A stretch of DNA of 64,000 bases from Actinomycetospora sp. NBRC 106375 (GTDB lineage Bacteria > Actinomycetota > Actinomycetes > Mycobacteriales > Pseudonocardiaceae). The notes beneath the pieces were generated by a model. The model had not been told where the DNA came from, did no database searches, and worked only from the letters and a program-made list of their open reading frames with translations. A program made the translations under genes and the position numbers. This document shows positions 62,705-64,000 of the stretch, in pieces (position 1 is the first letter of the stretch; every line of letters begins with the position of its first letter). Location: contig NZ_BSTS01000022.1 in NCBI RefSeq assembly GCF_030269665.1, positions 1 through 64,000 on the forward strand, written 5' to 3'.

Positions 62705-62720
62705 CTCTACGGCTGTAGAG
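62705..62720. promoter_or_regulatory. Operator-like palindrome 2
   Basis: CTCTAC-GGCT-GTAGAG: perfect 6-bp arms, 4-nt spacer. Pairs with the site at 62682-62697; likely TetR binding sites. Confidence 0.55.
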
Positions 62721-62743
62721 GCACCGGGAGGAAGGGGCGCGGG

Positions 62744-63310
62744 TTGGACCGTCGGGACGTGCTGGCCGACGCGGCGATCACCGTGCTCGCGAGGTCGGGC
62801 AGCCGCGGGCTGACCCACCGCGCGGTCGACGCGGCCGCCGGCCTCGCCGAGGGCACGAGCTCCTACTACTTCCGCACCCGCTCGGCCCTGCTGCAGGCCT
62901 GCGTGGAGCGGCTGGCGGCCCGCACGCTGGCGGAGATGACGACGGGCGCCGCCGGTCCGGCCTCGGTGGACGGCCTCGTCACGGCGTGCGTGGCCGTCCT
63001 GGGGCACTGGCTCACCCACGACCACGAGCGGCTGCTCGCCCGGTGGGAGCTCGCGCTGGAGTCGACCCGCCGCCCCGAGCTCGGGACCGCGCTGCGCGAT
63101 GCCGGGGCCGGCGTCCGCGAGCGCGTCGCGGCCACCCTCGCGGACCTGGGCGTCGACGCGCCCCGGCGCCGGGCCGACGACCTCGTCGCCTGCCTCGACG
63201 GTCTCGCGTTCGACCAGCTCGCGGGCGCCGGCCGTCCGGCCCGGGACGCCGACGGTCTGCGCGCGTCGGTCACGGACCTCGTGCGGGGGTTCACGGCGAC
63301 CGGGGACTGA
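62744..63310 (+). CDS. TetR-family regulator
   Basis: 188 residues. HTH DVLADAAITVLARSGSRGLTHRAVDAAAGLAEGTSSYYF at the N terminus, TetR_C ligand domain after. TTG start with GGGAGGAAGG upstream. Probably represses the divergent monooxygenase-tsaD operon and itself. Confidence 0.82.
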   Translation: MDRRDVLADAAITVLARSGSRGLTHRAVDAAAGLAEGTSSYYFRTRSALLQACVERLAARTLAEMTTGAAGPASVDGLVTACVAVLGHWLTHDHERLLARWELALESTRRPELGTALRDAGAGVRERVAATLADLGVDAPRRRADDLVACLDGLAFDQLAGAGRPARDADGLRASVTDLVRGFTATGD

Positions 63311-63731
63311 GGGCGTCCCTCGTCCGTGCCGTGCCACGATCCCGCGCCACGAGCACCAGCACGGCGACGCCGAGAACGATCTCGAGGATGAGCCCGACCT
63401 GCTGGGCAACGGCGTCGGCGAGCGGGAAGTGCGCCAGGTGCAGCGAGTGGAACACCGTGTGCGGCACCACGAACACCAGGAACGCGATGACGGCGACGAT
63501 GACGACGCGCCGGTCGAGCCACCAGGCCGCGAGCGCGAGGGCGACGGCCAGGGCGAGCATGCCGGCGCCGGCGTCGCGCACGAGGTGCTCGTTGTACGGC
63601 GGCAGCAGCGCGACCCACCCGACGCCGCCGAGCGGGAAGTGGTCGAAGAACGCGACGCGGGCGAGCAGCGCCCACAGGCCCGGCATGGCCTGGGTCACCG
63701 CCAGCAGGGTCAGGAGCGTCCGCGCGATCAC
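63291..63731 (-). CDS. Four-helix membrane protein
   Basis: 146 residues with four hydrophobic segments; HDTVFHSLHLAHFP-like His pattern between helices. Unknown function. Overlaps the TetR gene end and the following NmrA-like gene stop/start region. Confidence 0.7.
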   Translation of the reverse strand: MIARTLLTLLAVTQAMPGLWALLARVAFFDHFPLGGVGWVALLPPYNEHLVRDAGAGMLALAVALALAAWWLDRRVVIVAVIAFLVFVVPHTVFHSLHLAHFPLADAVAQQVGLILEIVLGVAVLVLVARDRGTARTRDALSPRSP

Positions 63732-64000
63732 GACCGCACCGCCGCCCGGGACGCGAGGAACTGCTCGAAGGTGACGACGCCGTCGGCGTGCCCGGGGGCC
63801 ACGTGGGCGCCCGAGCGGTAGCCGCGGGCGATCGCGCCGGGCAGGCGCAGCGGCACCACCGGGCGGCGCCGTCCCGTCGTCCCTGCCCAGGTCCGGGCGA
63901 GGTCGCCCATCGGCCGGACCTCAGGGCCTCCCATCGGCGGCGTCCAGCCCTGCGGTGGACCGGCGGCGAGCGCGGCGAGGCGCGCGGCGACGTCGTCGAC
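63728..64000 (-). CDS. NAD(P)-binding (NmrA/YbjT-like) protein, C-terminal part
   Basis: Open to the window edge on the minus strand. The visible ~90 residues include VDDVAARLAALAAGPP and GPEVRPMGDLARTWAGTTGRRRPVVPL, typical of the C terminus of NmrA-like SDR proteins. The N-terminal Rossmann half lies outside the window. Its stop overlaps the start of the membrane protein gene. Confidence 0.65.
   Translation of the reverse strand, partial: VDDVAARLAALAAGPPQGWTPPMGGPEVRPMGDLARTWAGTTGRRRPVVPLRLPGAIARGYRSGAHVAPGHADGVVTFEQFLASRAAVRS

Overview
The window is high-GC actinobacterial DNA (roughly 70% GC by eye, GTG/ATG starts, many 4-bp ATGA/GTGA gene overlaps). The core half carries a gene order known from mycobacteria and relatives: ahpE, a DUF3052 gene, aceE, a FasR/PucR regulator, fabD, fabH, acpP and fabF, with a WhiB1-like gene, DUF3145 and CtpH/CtpI-type P-ATPase further on. 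A Pseudonocardiales member such as Pseudonocardia or Actinomycetospora fits best, but the genus is inferred, not proven.

Accessory half (1-25,757). It opens with a MoxR ATPase and an AAA+/VWA partner (minus strand). Divergent from them is an eight-gene block (3408-11742): DhlA-type haloalkane dehalogenase, MetE-like protein of the epoxyalkane:coenzyme M transferase type, serine beta-lactamase-like esterase, VOC protein, LutA, LutB, LutC, and a close relative of 2-ketopropyl-CoM oxidoreductase/carboxylase. A patchwork of lower GC follows, with a mycofactocin-type SDR, an internally deleted IS5-like element, a small ABM monooxygenase, a second SDR and several gene remnants. From 23,151 down to 16,047 (minus strand) runs a translationally coupled six-gene operon: PucR-type regulator, phosphosulfolactate synthase (ComA), an unrecognised 307-residue protein, an aspartase/fumarase-superfamily (AFS) protein, a PLP-dependent D-cysteine-desulfhydrase-like protein, and a second AFS protein. 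ComA, two AFS proteins and this PLP protein are the signature set of bacterial coenzyme M biosynthesis described in Xanthobacter autotrophicus Py2 (XcbB1-E1). A GAF/AAA/Fis regulator sits upstream. The locus ends beside the 3' end of a tRNA-Val gene.

How it fits together (inference): the minus-strand operon makes coenzyme M and the plus-strand operon uses it. The transferase would open an epoxide or displace a leaving group with CoM, an SDR would oxidise the hydroxyalkyl-CoM, and the KPCC-like enzyme would cleave the thioether. The KPCC-like protein keeps the CoM sulfonate-binding arginines but has Tyr/Tyr where the Xanthobacter enzyme has its Phe501/His506 dyad. Together with the dehalogenase, Lut complex and VOC protein this points to a variant CoM pathway with an unknown substrate. 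No alkene monooxygenase is in the window.

Core half (25,758-64,000). After tRNA-Val, ahpE and DUF3052 come aceE, a cold-shock gene, an 85-bp tandem repeat, a pirin, and the fasR-fabD-fabH-acpP-fabF cluster. Then come DUF3145, an MFS exporter, a tiny gene (39229-39330) for a 33-residue peptide made of five DSNWH repeats, a diguanylate cyclase, an acyl-CoA dehydrogenase, a Nudix hydrolase, a YbdK-type ligase, an SDR/DUF2867 protein, WhiB, a giant P-type ATPase, two FAD monooxygenases, a MerR regulator, a Ser/Thr kinase, a Na+/H+ antiporter, a PemK/MazF-like protein, a PP2C phosphatase, TsaD, and a TetR regulator with two visible operator-like palindromes. A partial NAD(P)-binding protein runs off the right edge.
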